This document shows, piece by piece, positions 34,901 to 42,291 of a stretch of 64,000 nucleotides of DNA. A model generated the notes under the pieces. The model worked only from the letters and a program-made list of their open reading frames with translations, was not told the origin of the DNA and made no database searches. Origin of the DNA: Verrucomicrobiaceae bacterium (GTDB lineage: Bacteria; Verrucomicrobiota; Verrucomicrobiia; Verrucomicrobiales; Verrucomicrobiaceae); assembly GCA_016713245.1 (NCBI GenBank), contig JADJPM010000004.1:2666001-2730000 (forward strand), written 5' to 3'. Within the stretch, counting starts at the first letter, position 1. Every line of letters begins with the position of its first letter. The position numbers were made by a program, and so were the translations under genes.

Positions 34901-35785
34901 GCCGCGCTGAAGGCCGCGAAGCCCGAGAATGCCGAAAAACTGCTCACGCCGTTGTTTGAAGCCCAAAACCCCGCGTTGCGTGCCCAGGGCATCCGACTCG
35001 CGGGAGCGTGGAAAGTCGGTGCCTTCACCGAAAGCATCCGCAAGCTCGCGTTGGAGCAAAAACAGCCGCAGGCACTCGATGCGCTCATCAGCCTGAAACC
35101 CGATGAAGTGGCCGCTTTGGCCCTCCAAGACACCGCGATGCTCTCCGCGCTCGTTTCACGCACCGAAGGCCATTCCGCGCTGATGCGTGCCTTGCAGAAG
35201 AAAGACGCGCTGGATGCCGCGCAGGCCAAAAAAGTGCTGCAAACGCTCAACAACCTCGGCAAGAACGACGCGAAGCTCTCACCGCTGCTCATGAAGCTCG
35301 CCGGCATCAATTCCGCGCTGCCGGCCTACACGAAGGAATACATCGCCAACATCGTCAAAGGCGCGAACACCTTTGGAAATGCTGCCGAAGGCAAAAAGAT
35401 CTACGAAGCCGCCGGCTGCATCGCCTGCCACATCCCCGGACCCGCGAACAGCAAGATCGGCCCTGACTTGAGCGCCATCGCTCGTGGCCTGCCCATCGAC
35501 ATGATCGTCACCGAAGTCGTCTGGCCTGCGCTGAACGTCAAAGAAGGCTTCGAGGCCGCCACCGTCACGCTGAAGGACGGCACCGTCATCACCGGCTTCA
35601 AACAGACCGACACCGCCGACACCATCTCCATCCGCGACCTCACCGGAGCCATCAAACCGATCAAGAAGTCGGACACGCAAAAGATCCAATCCGGCGGCAC
35701 CCTGATGCCCGACGGACTCACCAGCACCATGAACGAGCAGCAACTCGCGCATCTCATCAAATACCTCAGCGAGCTGGGGAAGTAG
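31964..35785 (+). CDS. PVC-type haem-binding dehydrogenase with SGNH hydrolase head, HEAT repeats and C-terminal cytochrome
   Basis: A 1273-residue exported protein with signal peptide 1-17 (ending VQA). Residues about 25-255 form an SGNH/GDSL-like head (VIALTGGSNIERTRFNGYL, KVRNFGWEGDTVFEQW, NDEGHGNQAWSIA). A PVC membrane-bound dehydrogenase beta-propeller follows at about 350-700 (LWVACAVSYPQIKPGEKA, DTDGDGKADKFHKF, PDGGIYVADWYNPIIGHYQ). Residues about 720-1120 are HEAT-like helices. The C-terminal domain has haem motif CIACH (1152-1156) and ends in a Pro-Asp-Gly-Leu segment typical of the family. Two palindromic elements are inserted in frame at about residues 155-170 and 752-769. Confidence 0.93.
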   Translation: MKIVFLLLALTVAVQAQPFELKPNDVIALTGGSNIERTRFNGYLQTSLIASKPELKIKVRNFGWEGDTVFEQWRDGGQVEKLEPKRAAAERRIQSESGTDSWRQQRDWRQQLKEVGATVVIAQFGQMESLNGVEKLPQFIEAYEKLIAEFAGSDADTPVRTQAGQTGVSASPPRRVVLVAPVPFERSAALGEYSKAIRALALKKGLHFIENPLAFPYSKQPSIQPLTSNGYQLNDEGHGNQAWSIATGLGLEPVTNDAVRSAVLEFERLWFDYWRPMNWAFLTGDRTNVPYSKDWKDSTKRIFPQEMEDFRPLLDQAEKNIWAAIEGKPVTPIGVRSSIPVEPPTAKPQSPEEELASFQIMDGFAVNLFASEADGIVKPIQMRWDERGRLWVACAVSYPQIKPGEKANDYVLVCEDTDGDGKADKFHKFVEGLFMPAGLELGDGGLYVAQGTELLHFKDTDGDDKADTKRIVLGGFGTADSHQMINCINWGFGGELWFTQGHHIYSRVETPYGVETLNRAGVWRYRPRTGHLDPFFQWSSAGANCWGVTTTEYGQAFHKSGANIGSWFTTPGMVRSDLAVNAQAMNLCLAPIKQVGQEFLHSSMFPKEMQGRIVIGGYYANLLEWHELKLENGLFSTTRLPNIIETKNNVFRPVEVRMGPDGGIYVADWYNPIIGHYQASYRHPDRDKEHGRIWRVTWKTGTKVNPVNLVKQSAEKLLEHLDSKERWAWYQAKRLLIERDTKEVVEALDRWVGVKALADSDSPKGSTPTSDYRRLQALSLYEAHETPRPDLLKALLRSSDARIRAYATRTLSTWARDGRLPDALTLLEAQIADEDALVRLEAIVAASYIADARSAVIAARALDQEFNGYHLHALTKTLHVLNPLWSAKPAFEKDEHLIFALQNGWVENNPNDLKNLSGAAIAYAPNSNAKAAAIMRDQIAKLEGNAERQTKWLKALAGTASGDDVAFIFERAGQNAAVLAALKAAKPENAEKLLTPLFEAQNPALRAQGIRLAGAWKVGAFTESIRKLALEQKQPQALDALISLKPDEVAALALQDTAMLSALVSRTEGHSALMRALQKKDALDAAQAKKVLQTLNNLGKNDAKLSPLLMKLAGINSALPAYTKEYIANIVKGANTFGNAAEGKKIYEAAGCIACHIPGPANSKIGPDLSAIARGLPIDMIVTEVVWPALNVKEGFEAATVTLKDGTVITGFKQTDTADTISIRDLTGAIKPIKKSDTQKIQSGGTLMPDGLTSTMNEQQLAHLIKYLSELGK
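32426..32473. repeat. Double-hairpin element in frame in the PVC dehydrogenase gene (first)
   Basis: It is 48 bases, 16 codons. The left hairpin is GCGGACA-CTCC-TGTCCGC (32426-32443) and the right is GGCAGACA-GGAG-TGTCTGCC (32454-32473). The loops CTCC and GGAG are complementary. The left stem recurs with a paired A-T to G-C change at 47733-47750 and another at 49334-49351. It encodes a Thr/Gln/Gly/Ser-rich linker within the SGNH domain. Confidence 0.8.
34217..34269. repeat. Double-hairpin element in frame in the PVC dehydrogenase gene (second)
   Basis: The outer arms GTTGGAGT and ACTCCAAC flank two hairpins, GGCT-TT-AGCC (34228-34237) and GCCT-AA-AGGC (34249-34258). The loops TT and AA are complementary, and one stem pair is flipped G-C to C-G between the two. 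The encoded stretch (VKALADSDSPKGSTPTSD) interrupts otherwise regular HEAT-type helices. Confidence 0.78.
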
Positions 35786-36007
35786 CCGCGCAGGGCCAGA
35801 ATCATGTGGGACGGATGTGTTGGGCGATGAGGACGTCGTGGTTCTCAGATGCAAGACCACCCAACTATCCGTCTGGTGCGACGTTCGAGCCTCCACGCTC
35901 GCAGACCTCCAGACGAGCCGGATAGTTCGGCGAACACGTCTCTTGGCCCATCGAAACCTTCTCCGCCGAACACATCCGGCCTACGATCTCCAGACCACGT
36001 TCTTGTT
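35786..36007. repeat. Intergenic spacer with nested inverted repeats
   Basis: This 222-base spacer follows the PVC dehydrogenase. It contains the arms AACTATCCG (35863-35871) and CGGATAGTT (35919-35927). Nested inside are GTCTGG/CCAGAC and the hairpin CGAGC-CTCCAC-GCTCG. Two near-copies of GCCGAACAC follow. No gene is visible. It probably is another member of the double-hairpin family with a single central hairpin, and could end transcription from both sides, since the flanking genes converge. Confidence 0.6.
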
Positions 36008-36430
36008 TCAGAGGGATTTCGGACGACCCGTCGCCGAGAAGCTCGCGCGAGCATTGGCTCGATCGACTTCGCGGCGGACGGTGGACTCGAAGGCATTTTG
36101 CTCCGCCGTGGAGGCAAAGGACGATGCATCATAGCTGATGTGTACATGCGGAACGAGCGTGCCGGGGAGTTTCAGATACATCGACAAGTCCTCGGGATTC
36201 ACGCGGACATTCAGATCCGCATTCTTCGGCGAGGTGAGGGTAAGCTTTCGAATCGCGCCATCGTAGCGGGCATTGAAATCAGCTGCCTCCGCCCGGTTCA
36301 CGGAACTCGACAGACCGCTCGAAACGCCTCCCGTGGCTTGTTTGACCGATCCCAAAACGGAATCTCCAAACATGTCCCAAGCAACATACAGGATGACAGC
36401 GACGACGGCGAAGGTGAGCAGCGATTTCAT
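36008..36430 (-). CDS. Small exported or membrane-anchored protein, unknown function
   Basis: A 140-residue protein I do not recognise. Residues 1-20 are hydrophobic (SLLTFAVVAVILYVAWDMF), acting as an anchor or uncleaved signal. The rest is hydrophilic and mixed alpha/beta, with YDGAIRKLTLTSPKNADLNVRVNPEDLSMYLKLPG as the most structured part, and an Arg/Lys-rich end. It starts 12 bases after the PBP1A stop codon on the same strand, so it is probably co-transcribed and may work in envelope growth. Coding potential is supported by the clear start and operon position only. Confidence 0.6.
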   Translation of the reverse strand: MKSLLTFAVVAVILYVAWDMFGDSVLGSVKQATGGVSSGLSSSVNRAEAADFNARYDGAIRKLTLTSPKNADLNVRVNPEDLSMYLKLPGTLVPHVHISYDASSFASTAEQNAFESTVRREVDRANARASFSATGRPKSL

Positions 36431-36442
36431 GACGCGCTCACT

Positions 36443-38635
36443 CTACTGGAACCAGCGTTTCACGCGACCCCAAAAACCACCACCCTCACCAGCAGGCTGG
36501 CTTTGCGGCTGTGCCACACGCGGAGCCACGCCACGATGCTCCAGACAGAAATCCTGCGGCACGAGTTCGTAGGGCAAGGCATCGTCATAGGCCATGCCAG
36601 CATGATGACAGCCATCGGTGGCGAGCTGTGAGCTGAGTCGGCAAAGCGAAACGCGGGTGAGCGGCAGGCCAGCCTTCGCCACATCGGTCTTGTAGCCGAT
36701 TTTGACGGCTTCCTTCATGAGATCGGCCCAAATCGGCAGCGAGAGACGGCCACCGTAACCTTCATCAATGATCGTCTGCGGCTTGTCGAGGCCCACCCAG
36801 ACACCGCAGGTGAGTCGATCGGTGTAGCCAGCAAACCACGCGTCCTTGTAATCATTCGTCGTGCCCGTTTTGCCACCGCCGGGTTCTTTGAATCCATGCT
36901 CGCTGCGCACGGCAGCGGCAGTGCCGCGTTCCATCACCTGACCTAGAATCTGCCGCATCACATGGGCGACGCCGGGGTTCACGACCTCGGCTTCCAAAAC
37001 AGGCGTCTGGTAAATCACGGCACCGGTTTTATCGACGATGCGGTCGATGAGGAAGGTGCGGCGGCGCAGGCCCTGATTCGGGAAGACGCTCATCGCACTG
37101 GCGAGCTGGCGCACATTGCCGCCGATGTTGCCGATGTAGATCTGAGGCGTGCGAATCTTTGGCATGTTGAAGCCGGAGTCGGCGAGCAGATTGAGCACGC
37201 GGTCGAGGCCGGTGTAGTTACCAAGGCGCGTGGTCATCGTGTTGCGACTGAGCACCAGACCGTCAGTGAGGGTCTTGAGGCCCAAAAACTTGCCGTCGCT
37301 GTTCTGCGGGCTCCAGCCGGGATCGCCGCCCTGGATTTCACCGGGCTGAATCGGCGCATCATCAATCAAGGTACCCGGCAGAAAGCCCGCCGCGACACCT
37401 GCCGCATAGACGAAGGGCTTCACGGTGGATCCGATCTGACGCTCACCCTGGATGGCGCGGTTGTATTTGCTGTGTCGATAATCGCGACCACCCACAATGG
37501 CGAGGATGCCGCCGGTGGAGTTATCGAGCAAGGTGACGGCGGCTTGCAGGTAAGGTGTGGTGCTCACCTCGGAAGTGTGATCCCAGGTGGAGTCAAACTC
37601 AGCCTTGGTGGGATGCTTGTAGGCTTTGAGCTTCTCCACGGCGGCGAGGCGTTTTTCCACAGCGGCCTCGGCGGCCACTTGCAGCTCCTTATGAATCGTG
37701 GTGAAGACCTGAAGACCGCCGTCCTCGACATCGTGCTTCTCCAAAATGAGGTCGAGATCCTGCCGCACCATGTCGAGGGCATAACCGCCTTGCCCCTGGA
37801 AGACGGGCTGCGCATGCAGAATCACATCGGCATAGCGTGCCTCCAGTTCCTCCTCGGCAGTGATCATCTTGGTGGCGAGCATGCGCTGGAGCACATCATT
37901 GCGCTCTTTGATGGCCCCGTCGTAGTTGCGGAAAGGCGAGAATCGCACAGGGCTGCGCACGATGCCCGCGATGAGCGCTGATTCGCTGAGTGAGAGCTGG
38001 CTGGCGTGCTTGCCAAAGTAAACCTGACTGGCCCGCTGAATGCCGTAGAGACCGGTGCCGAAGAAAATGCGGTTCACATAGTGCTCAATGATTTGCTCCT
38101 TCGTGCTGTGCTTCTCGATGCGGCGAGCGAGCATCATTTCGAGTATCTTGCGGTGGATGTTGCGGTCATCTCCCAGCTCCGGGTAGCTGTTGCGGGCGAG
38201 TTGCATGGTCAGTGTGCTGGCCCCTTGTACGATGCGGCCATCTTTGACATTCCGCACGGCGGCGCGAGCCACGCCGAAATAGTCGATGCCGCTGTGCGAG
38301 TAGAAGCGGGAATCCTCACGAGCGAGCAGCGCCTTGACGAACCAAGGTGAAACCTCGCTCAGCGGCACCACGATGCGATTCTCCCCGTGCATGCGACCGA
38401 GCACCTCGCCTTTGAAGTCATACACCACCGTGCGCTCCGGCATCTGGCCGAGCTTGGTGAGATCAAAATCCTTCGCCCAATGGCTGTACACCGCGATCAC
38501 GATGGCCGCCGCCAAGGTCATGAGCAGCGTGCTGCCCATGAGGAGGAAAAGCGCCAGCCGCTTCCATCGTTCCCAGCGTGACATGACCTTCGGCCTCTTG
38601 AAGGGCTTCTTGGACGGGGCGGAATTTTTCTTCAT
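36443..38635 (-). CDS. mrcA: Penicillin-binding protein 1A (bifunctional transglycosylase/transpeptidase)
   Basis: A 730-residue class A PBP that polymerises and cross-links peptidoglycan. I chose the ATG at 38635 (MKKNSAPSKKPFKRPK), giving a basic cytoplasmic tail and one membrane helix at about 28-50. The GT51 domain includes LLAREDSRFYSHSGIDYFG with catalytic Glu107, followed by GASTLTMQLARN. The transpeptidase domain has the SxxK motif at Ser403 (GSTVKPF), SRNTMTTR as SxN, and GKTGTTNDYKDAWFAGY as KTG. The last about 60 residues hold two Cys and a Pro/Gln-rich tail. It is divergent from the Rpn-type gene. Confidence 0.94.
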   Translation of the reverse strand: MKKNSAPSKKPFKRPKVMSRWERWKRLALFLLMGSTLLMTLAAAIVIAVYSHWAKDFDLTKLGQMPERTVVYDFKGEVLGRMHGENRIVVPLSEVSPWFVKALLAREDSRFYSHSGIDYFGVARAAVRNVKDGRIVQGASTLTMQLARNSYPELGDDRNIHRKILEMMLARRIEKHSTKEQIIEHYVNRIFFGTGLYGIQRASQVYFGKHASQLSLSESALIAGIVRSPVRFSPFRNYDGAIKERNDVLQRMLATKMITAEEELEARYADVILHAQPVFQGQGGYALDMVRQDLDLILEKHDVEDGGLQVFTTIHKELQVAAEAAVEKRLAAVEKLKAYKHPTKAEFDSTWDHTSEVSTTPYLQAAVTLLDNSTGGILAIVGGRDYRHSKYNRAIQGERQIGSTVKPFVYAAGVAAGFLPGTLIDDAPIQPGEIQGGDPGWSPQNSDGKFLGLKTLTDGLVLSRNTMTTRLGNYTGLDRVLNLLADSGFNMPKIRTPQIYIGNIGGNVRQLASAMSVFPNQGLRRRTFLIDRIVDKTGAVIYQTPVLEAEVVNPGVAHVMRQILGQVMERGTAAAVRSEHGFKEPGGGKTGTTNDYKDAWFAGYTDRLTCGVWVGLDKPQTIIDEGYGGRLSLPIWADLMKEAVKIGYKTDVAKAGLPLTRVSLCRLSSQLATDGCHHAGMAYDDALPYELVPQDFCLEHRGVAPRVAQPQSQPAGEGGGFWGRVKRWFQ

Positions 38636-38751
38636 GGAGTTGTTTGAGCCATACGGAGCCTTCGCTGGGCCAAAGTTCAAGCCTCAGACGATGAACTCCG
38701 TGTGAAGTCAGGCTTTCCCAAATCGGTCTTTTCTGCCAAAATCGATCCTGC

Positions 38752-39780
38752 ATGAGCCAGGACGAAGAAAACAAAGCCCGCCAGCAACTGGAGCAGGATC
38801 TCCGCGATTTCGAGCTGGCGGCGCATCCGCATGACGCCTTCATCAAGAAAGCGTTTTCCGATCTCGACTGCGCCGGGCGTTTCTTCCGCTCGCATTTGCC
38901 GCCTGCCATCGCGGCGCAAGCAGACTGGAGCACGCTGATGGTGGTGCCTGGATCGTTCGTGCGGCACACGCTCCAGCAGACGCATTCGGACCTGCTCTAC
39001 ACCGTCTCGATGGGTGAGGAGCCAATGCTGCTACATCTACTTTTTGAGCAGCAAAGCAGGGTCGATCCCACCATGCCGCTGCGACTGCTTGGCTACATGT
39101 CGGATATTTGGAATGCCTGGATCGAGAAGCACGGCCTGCCGCTACCGCCAGTGATTCCCTTTGTGTTGCACCTGGGGCCGCAAGGGTGGACGCCCACCTG
39201 CTCGTTTGAGGACCTCGTAGCCCTGCCTGCGGGAATGGAGGAGGTGCTGCGTCCTTTTATCCCGTCATTCAGGCATGCGCTGCTCGATCTTTCGAAATTT
39301 GACCCGCTGCAATCAGAGAGCGATGCCACGATCCGCATCATCCTCCAACTTTTGAAGAAGGCGCGGGAGGAGAAGCGGCTAAGGCTGTTTTTCGAATGGC
39401 TGGCCGAGGAGCTCATTCGCCACCCAAAGGCCATTTCCACCAGCATGTTTCACCTCAGCCTTCTCTACGCAGTGCATGCGGAAGCTGGCATTGACGTGGA
39501 GGCCATCGCCCATAAACTCATCAATAACCCAGAACTTCAAACCGACGCTATGAACACCGCCCAACAACTCCGCGCTGAAGGCCGCCAGGAAGGCCGCCAG
39601 GAAGGCCACCAAGAAGGCCGCCACCACGGCGAATGGTGCGGACAGCTCAAGCTGCTCCAGCGCATCATGGGGCTGACCGTCACGCCTGACGCGGAGCTGA
39701 TCCAGCTTGATGCCGAGAGCATCAAAGAACGCTTCCAGGCTCTCGAACGCGAATACGACAGCAAGTTCAAAGGCCGATAA
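38752..39780 (+). CDS. Rpn family PD-(D/E)XK nuclease / putative transposase (YhgA-like)
   Basis: A 342-residue protein of the Rpn (recombination-promoting nuclease, formerly transposase_31) family. The N-terminal domain has HDAFIKKAFSDLDCAGRFFRSHLP and later THSDLLYTVSM-EPMLLHLLFEQQS. The Asp of SDLL and the Glu-x-Gln of FEQQ fit the PD-(D/E)XK nuclease core. The C-terminus has a QEGRQEGHQEGRHHG repeat, which is usual in this family, and a short coiled coil. Rpn proteins promote RecA-independent recombination and have been linked to phage defence in E. coli. There are no terminal inverted repeats around it, so it is not an insertion sequence. Confidence 0.85.
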   Translation: MSQDEENKARQQLEQDLRDFELAAHPHDAFIKKAFSDLDCAGRFFRSHLPPAIAAQADWSTLMVVPGSFVRHTLQQTHSDLLYTVSMGEEPMLLHLLFEQQSRVDPTMPLRLLGYMSDIWNAWIEKHGLPLPPVIPFVLHLGPQGWTPTCSFEDLVALPAGMEEVLRPFIPSFRHALLDLSKFDPLQSESDATIRIILQLLKKAREEKRLRLFFEWLAEELIRHPKAISTSMFHLSLLYAVHAEAGIDVEAIAHKLINNPELQTDAMNTAQQLRAEGRQEGRQEGHQEGRHHGEWCGQLKLLQRIMGLTVTPDAELIQLDAESIKERFQALEREYDSKFKGR

Positions 39781-39783
39781 GCC

Positions 39784-41217
39784 TTACTCATGAGGCAAAA
39801 AGCCGGGAGAAACCTCCACCCGGGCTTTTTGCTCGAAAGCATGGCCGAGACGCAGAAGGAGCGGCTCGGTCCAGGCGGTGCTGAAGAAGGAAAGGTTTAC
39901 GGGCAGTTGTCCGACAAGGCCCATAGGAACACTGAGATGCGGGTAACCGGCGGTGGCAGGCACCGTGGAGCAGCCGCGACCGCCGCGATGGCCGTTCTTG
40001 AGGTCGGTGACATCCGCAGGATCGGAGGTGGAGACGATAAAGGCATCGAGACGATGCTCTTTCAGCACGGCGTCGATGCCTTCCTCGCGAGCGAGCCTTC
40101 GCGCGGTCTCGCGGGCGGCTTTGGTTTCAGCGATGGCTTCTTCCGAATCGAGTGCCGCAGCCATTTCGAGGAACTCCTGGCCAAAGTAGGGCATCTCCTT
40201 GTCAGCGTTCGCTTTGTTGAAGGCGATCAAATCGGTGATCGAGCGCACCTTGCTCGTCGTGGAGGCAAGGTAGGCATTCATGTCCTCGCGATACTCGCCA
40301 AGCATCGCCCGGAAGCGCAGCCTGCTGATCTCGCGAGTGTGCGGCAGCTTCACTTCGATGATTTCGACTCCGAGAGAGCGAAGCACGTCGAGCGAGCTTT
40401 CGGTGAGCTTTTGCACGTCGTCGTTCTGGCCATTCAAATGACGCAAAAAGCCGAGACGGATGCCTTCGAGCCTTTCGGTGGGTTTCCAGTCCACCGGCTT
40501 CTCGGCGATGGCGGCAAGCAACAAGGCGCAATCCTTCACGCTGCGTGCCATCGGCCCGGCGGTGTCCTGCCAGTGGGTGATGGGGATGATGCCTTTTCCA
40601 CTGATGAGGCCGAGGGTGGGCTTCAGGCCGACGATGCCACAGGCGCTCGATGGACTGACGATGGAGCCATCCGTCTCGGTGCCGATGGCGGCAAAGCAGA
40701 GACTGGCTGAAACCGCTGCGGCAGAGCCGGAACTGGAGCCGCTGGGATTGCAGTCGATCACATGCGGATTCGCGGTGAGTCCTCCGCGGGCGCTCCAGCC
40801 GCTCGTGGAGTTTGGCGAGCGCATGTTGGCCCACTCGCTGAGGTTCGTTTTGCCAAGGATGACCGCTCCGGCAGCCCGCAGCTTTTGCACGAGCGGCGCA
40901 TCGTCACGCGGTCGCGAGTCGAGCAAGGCCAGCGAACCGGCCGTGGTGAGCATGCGGTCGCCCGTTTCGATGTTGTCCTTGATCAAAATCGGCAGGCCAT
41001 GCAACGGGCCCCTCGGTTTGGCCTCGGCGTCGAGCTTCTTGGCGATGTCGAGAGCATCGGGATTCAACTCGATGACCGCATTGAGCAGCGGATCGAGCTT
41101 CGCGATGCGGTCGAGGTAGTGCTGGGTGAGCTCGACGGCCTTCCCACGCTTCTTTTCACATCCCGACAGCCCGGCGAGACTGCCGAGGGCGATTTTGGCA
41201 AGGGTGCGACGTTGCAT
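39784..41217 (-). CDS. Amidase signature family protein, lipoprotein-like
   Basis: A 477-residue amidase with the Ser-cisSer-Lys triad: Lys80 in PILIKDNIETGD, the Gly/Ser-rich NPSGSSSGSAAAVS (about 157-170) and the nucleophile Ser185 in GTETDGSIVSPSS. The N-terminus is MQRRTLAKIALGSLAGLSGC, a short signal with lipobox LSGC (Cys20), so it is probably exported and lipid-anchored; GatA itself is cytoplasmic. GatB and GatC are not nearby, which argues against a tRNA amidotransferase role. Substrate is unknown. It converges with the Rpn gene, with 3 bases between the stops. Confidence 0.88.
   Translation of the reverse strand: MQRRTLAKIALGSLAGLSGCEKKRGKAVELTQHYLDRIAKLDPLLNAVIELNPDALDIAKKLDAEAKPRGPLHGLPILIKDNIETGDRMLTTAGSLALLDSRPRDDAPLVQKLRAAGAVILGKTNLSEWANMRSPNSTSGWSARGGLTANPHVIDCNPSGSSSGSAAAVSASLCFAAIGTETDGSIVSPSSACGIVGLKPTLGLISGKGIIPITHWQDTAGPMARSVKDCALLLAAIAEKPVDWKPTERLEGIRLGFLRHLNGQNDDVQKLTESSLDVLRSLGVEIIEVKLPHTREISRLRFRAMLGEYREDMNAYLASTTSKVRSITDLIAFNKANADKEMPYFGQEFLEMAAALDSEEAIAETKAARETARRLAREEGIDAVLKEHRLDAFIVSTSDPADVTDLKNGHRGGRGCSTVPATAGYPHLSVPMGLVGQLPVNLSFFSTAWTEPLLLRLGHAFEQKARVEVSPGFLPHE
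39795..39832 (+). terminator. Intrinsic terminator-like hairpin overlapping the amidase 3' end
   Basis: GCAAAAAGCC(GGG) at 39795-39807 pairs with CCCGGGCTTTTTGC at 39819-39832, with one bulged base and an 11-base loop. The U-tract ends the plus-strand stem 14 bases after the Rpn stop. The same DNA encodes the last residues of the convergent amidase (SPGFLPHE). It may act in both directions. Confidence 0.65.
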
Positions 41218-41241
41218 GGGGGATTATACGGAGCGGTTTGA

Positions 41242-41308
41242 GTTCGTCGTTTGGGCTTTAGCCCGCGCTGAGTATTGGCTGGGGCGGGCTGAAGCCCGAA
41301 CTACGAAC
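41242..41308. repeat. Double-hairpin element upstream of the amidase gene
   Basis: The 16-base arms at 41242-41257 (GTTCGTCGTTTGGGCT) and 41293-41308 (AGCCCGAACTACGAAC) are inverted repeats with two mismatches. Inner hairpins are GGGCT-TT-AGCCC (41253-41264) and GGGCT-GA-AGCCC (41286-41297). The right arm, read in reverse, matches the sequence at 46439-46454. It lies between the apbE stop and the amidase start, both on the minus strand. Confidence 0.78.
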
Positions 41309-41319
41309 GACGGTGCGAG

Positions 41320-42291
41320 TCAATCTCCCCACCTCAACGTGATGCCGGGAATCTTTTTGGCGATCTCGCGGCCCTTTTCTTTGCCAAGCACGACCATGGC
41401 GGTGGCGAGGGCATCGCTGGTGGTGGCATCCGCGGCGATGACGGAGCACGAGACCGTCTTCGTGAGGCCAAGGCCGGTCAAGGGAGAGATGATGTGCGCG
41501 TAGCGGGTGTCGCCGAGGGTGATGGCTTGATACATGTCGCCGGAGGTGGAGACGGCGGCGTTTTTCAGGATGACGGTGGTTTCCGCCTCGGCGGAGGATC
41601 GCAGTTTGATCTCCCACCCTTCTTTGCCAGGAGGTGGATCACCGATGGCGATATCACCACCCGCGATGACGAGGGCGCGGGTGATGTGGTGCTTGTCCCG
41701 GAGGCGTTTTAGCACGGCATCGGCCGCGTAACCTTTGGCAATGCCGCCGAGGTCGAGGAGCATGCCGGGCTTCATGAGCGTGATGGTGCTGGTCTGTGTA
41801 TCGACTTTCACGGCCCGCCAATCCATGGTGGCCTTCGCGGCGGCGAGACGCTCGGGCGGCGGGAGTTGCTTGCGGTTTTTCATGCTGCGCCACAAGCGGG
41901 AGAGATGCCCGCAGGTGATGTCGAAGGCGCCCTCGGTGAGTTGGGAGATTTCGAGTGAGCGGGCGATGATCTCGACAAGCTCCAGGCTGGCTTGGAAGGG
42001 CTCGTTGGGCTTGGTGGCGTTGAGGCGGTTCAGCTCGGAATTCGGCTCGTAGTCGGAAAAGAGGCCGGTGAGCCTCGAAACATGCTCAAAGGCATCTTCC
42101 GCGGCTTTTTCGGCGGTTTCGCGGTTTTCCGCGTGGAGGCTGAGCCGGAACTTCGTGGCCATCTGGACCGATTCGAAGTCGAAACGGGTCTCGATGGCGA
42201 GAAGGGACGAAAAGGACAGAAGGGACAGAAGGGCCCAAAGTCCTTTGTGTCTCTTGAGTCCCTTCTGTCCCTTCGAAAGCATCATCAGCAC
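41320..42291 (-). CDS. apbE: FAD:protein FMN transferase (ApbE family)
   Basis: A 323-residue exported flavin transferase that attaches FMN to Thr residues of redox proteins such as Nqr or Rnf subunits. The N-terminal part is a signal or anchor sequence (LWALLSLLSFSSLLA). The ApbE domain shows MATKFRLSLHAENRETAEKAAEDAF, FSDYEPNSELNRLNA, ITCGHLSRLWR, LDLGGIAKGYAADAVL and YAHIISPLTGL. Metal-site Asp or Thr near the C-terminus lies in VIAADATTSDALATAMVVLG. The start overlaps the stop of the Ldh-family gene by 7 bases. A 15-base perfect inverted repeat covers codons encoding the signal region. Confidence 0.92.
   Translation of the reverse strand: MLMMLSKGQKGLKRHKGLWALLSLLSFSSLLAIETRFDFESVQMATKFRLSLHAENRETAEKAAEDAFEHVSRLTGLFSDYEPNSELNRLNATKPNEPFQASLELVEIIARSLEISQLTEGAFDITCGHLSRLWRSMKNRKQLPPPERLAAAKATMDWRAVKVDTQTSTITLMKPGMLLDLGGIAKGYAADAVLKRLRDKHHITRALVIAGGDIAIGDPPPGKEGWEIKLRSSAEAETTVILKNAAVSTSGDMYQAITLGDTRYAHIISPLTGLGLTKTVSCSVIAADATTSDALATAMVVLGKEKGREIAKKIPGITLRWGD
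42219..42274. repeat. Inverted repeat inside the apbE signal-peptide region
   Basis: GAAGGGACAGAAGGG (42219-42233) and CCCTTCTGTCCCTTC (42260-42274) are perfect 15-base arms around a 26-base loop containing AAAGTCCTTT. The apbE start codon lies 15 bases outside the right arm, so most of the signal sequence (KGQKGLKRHKGLWALLSLL) is encoded by the repeat. Confidence 0.72.

Noticed and set aside
38752..39780. Rpn-type gene considered as an insertion sequence
   Set aside because: No terminal inverted repeats or target duplication are visible. The family is a stand-alone nuclease.
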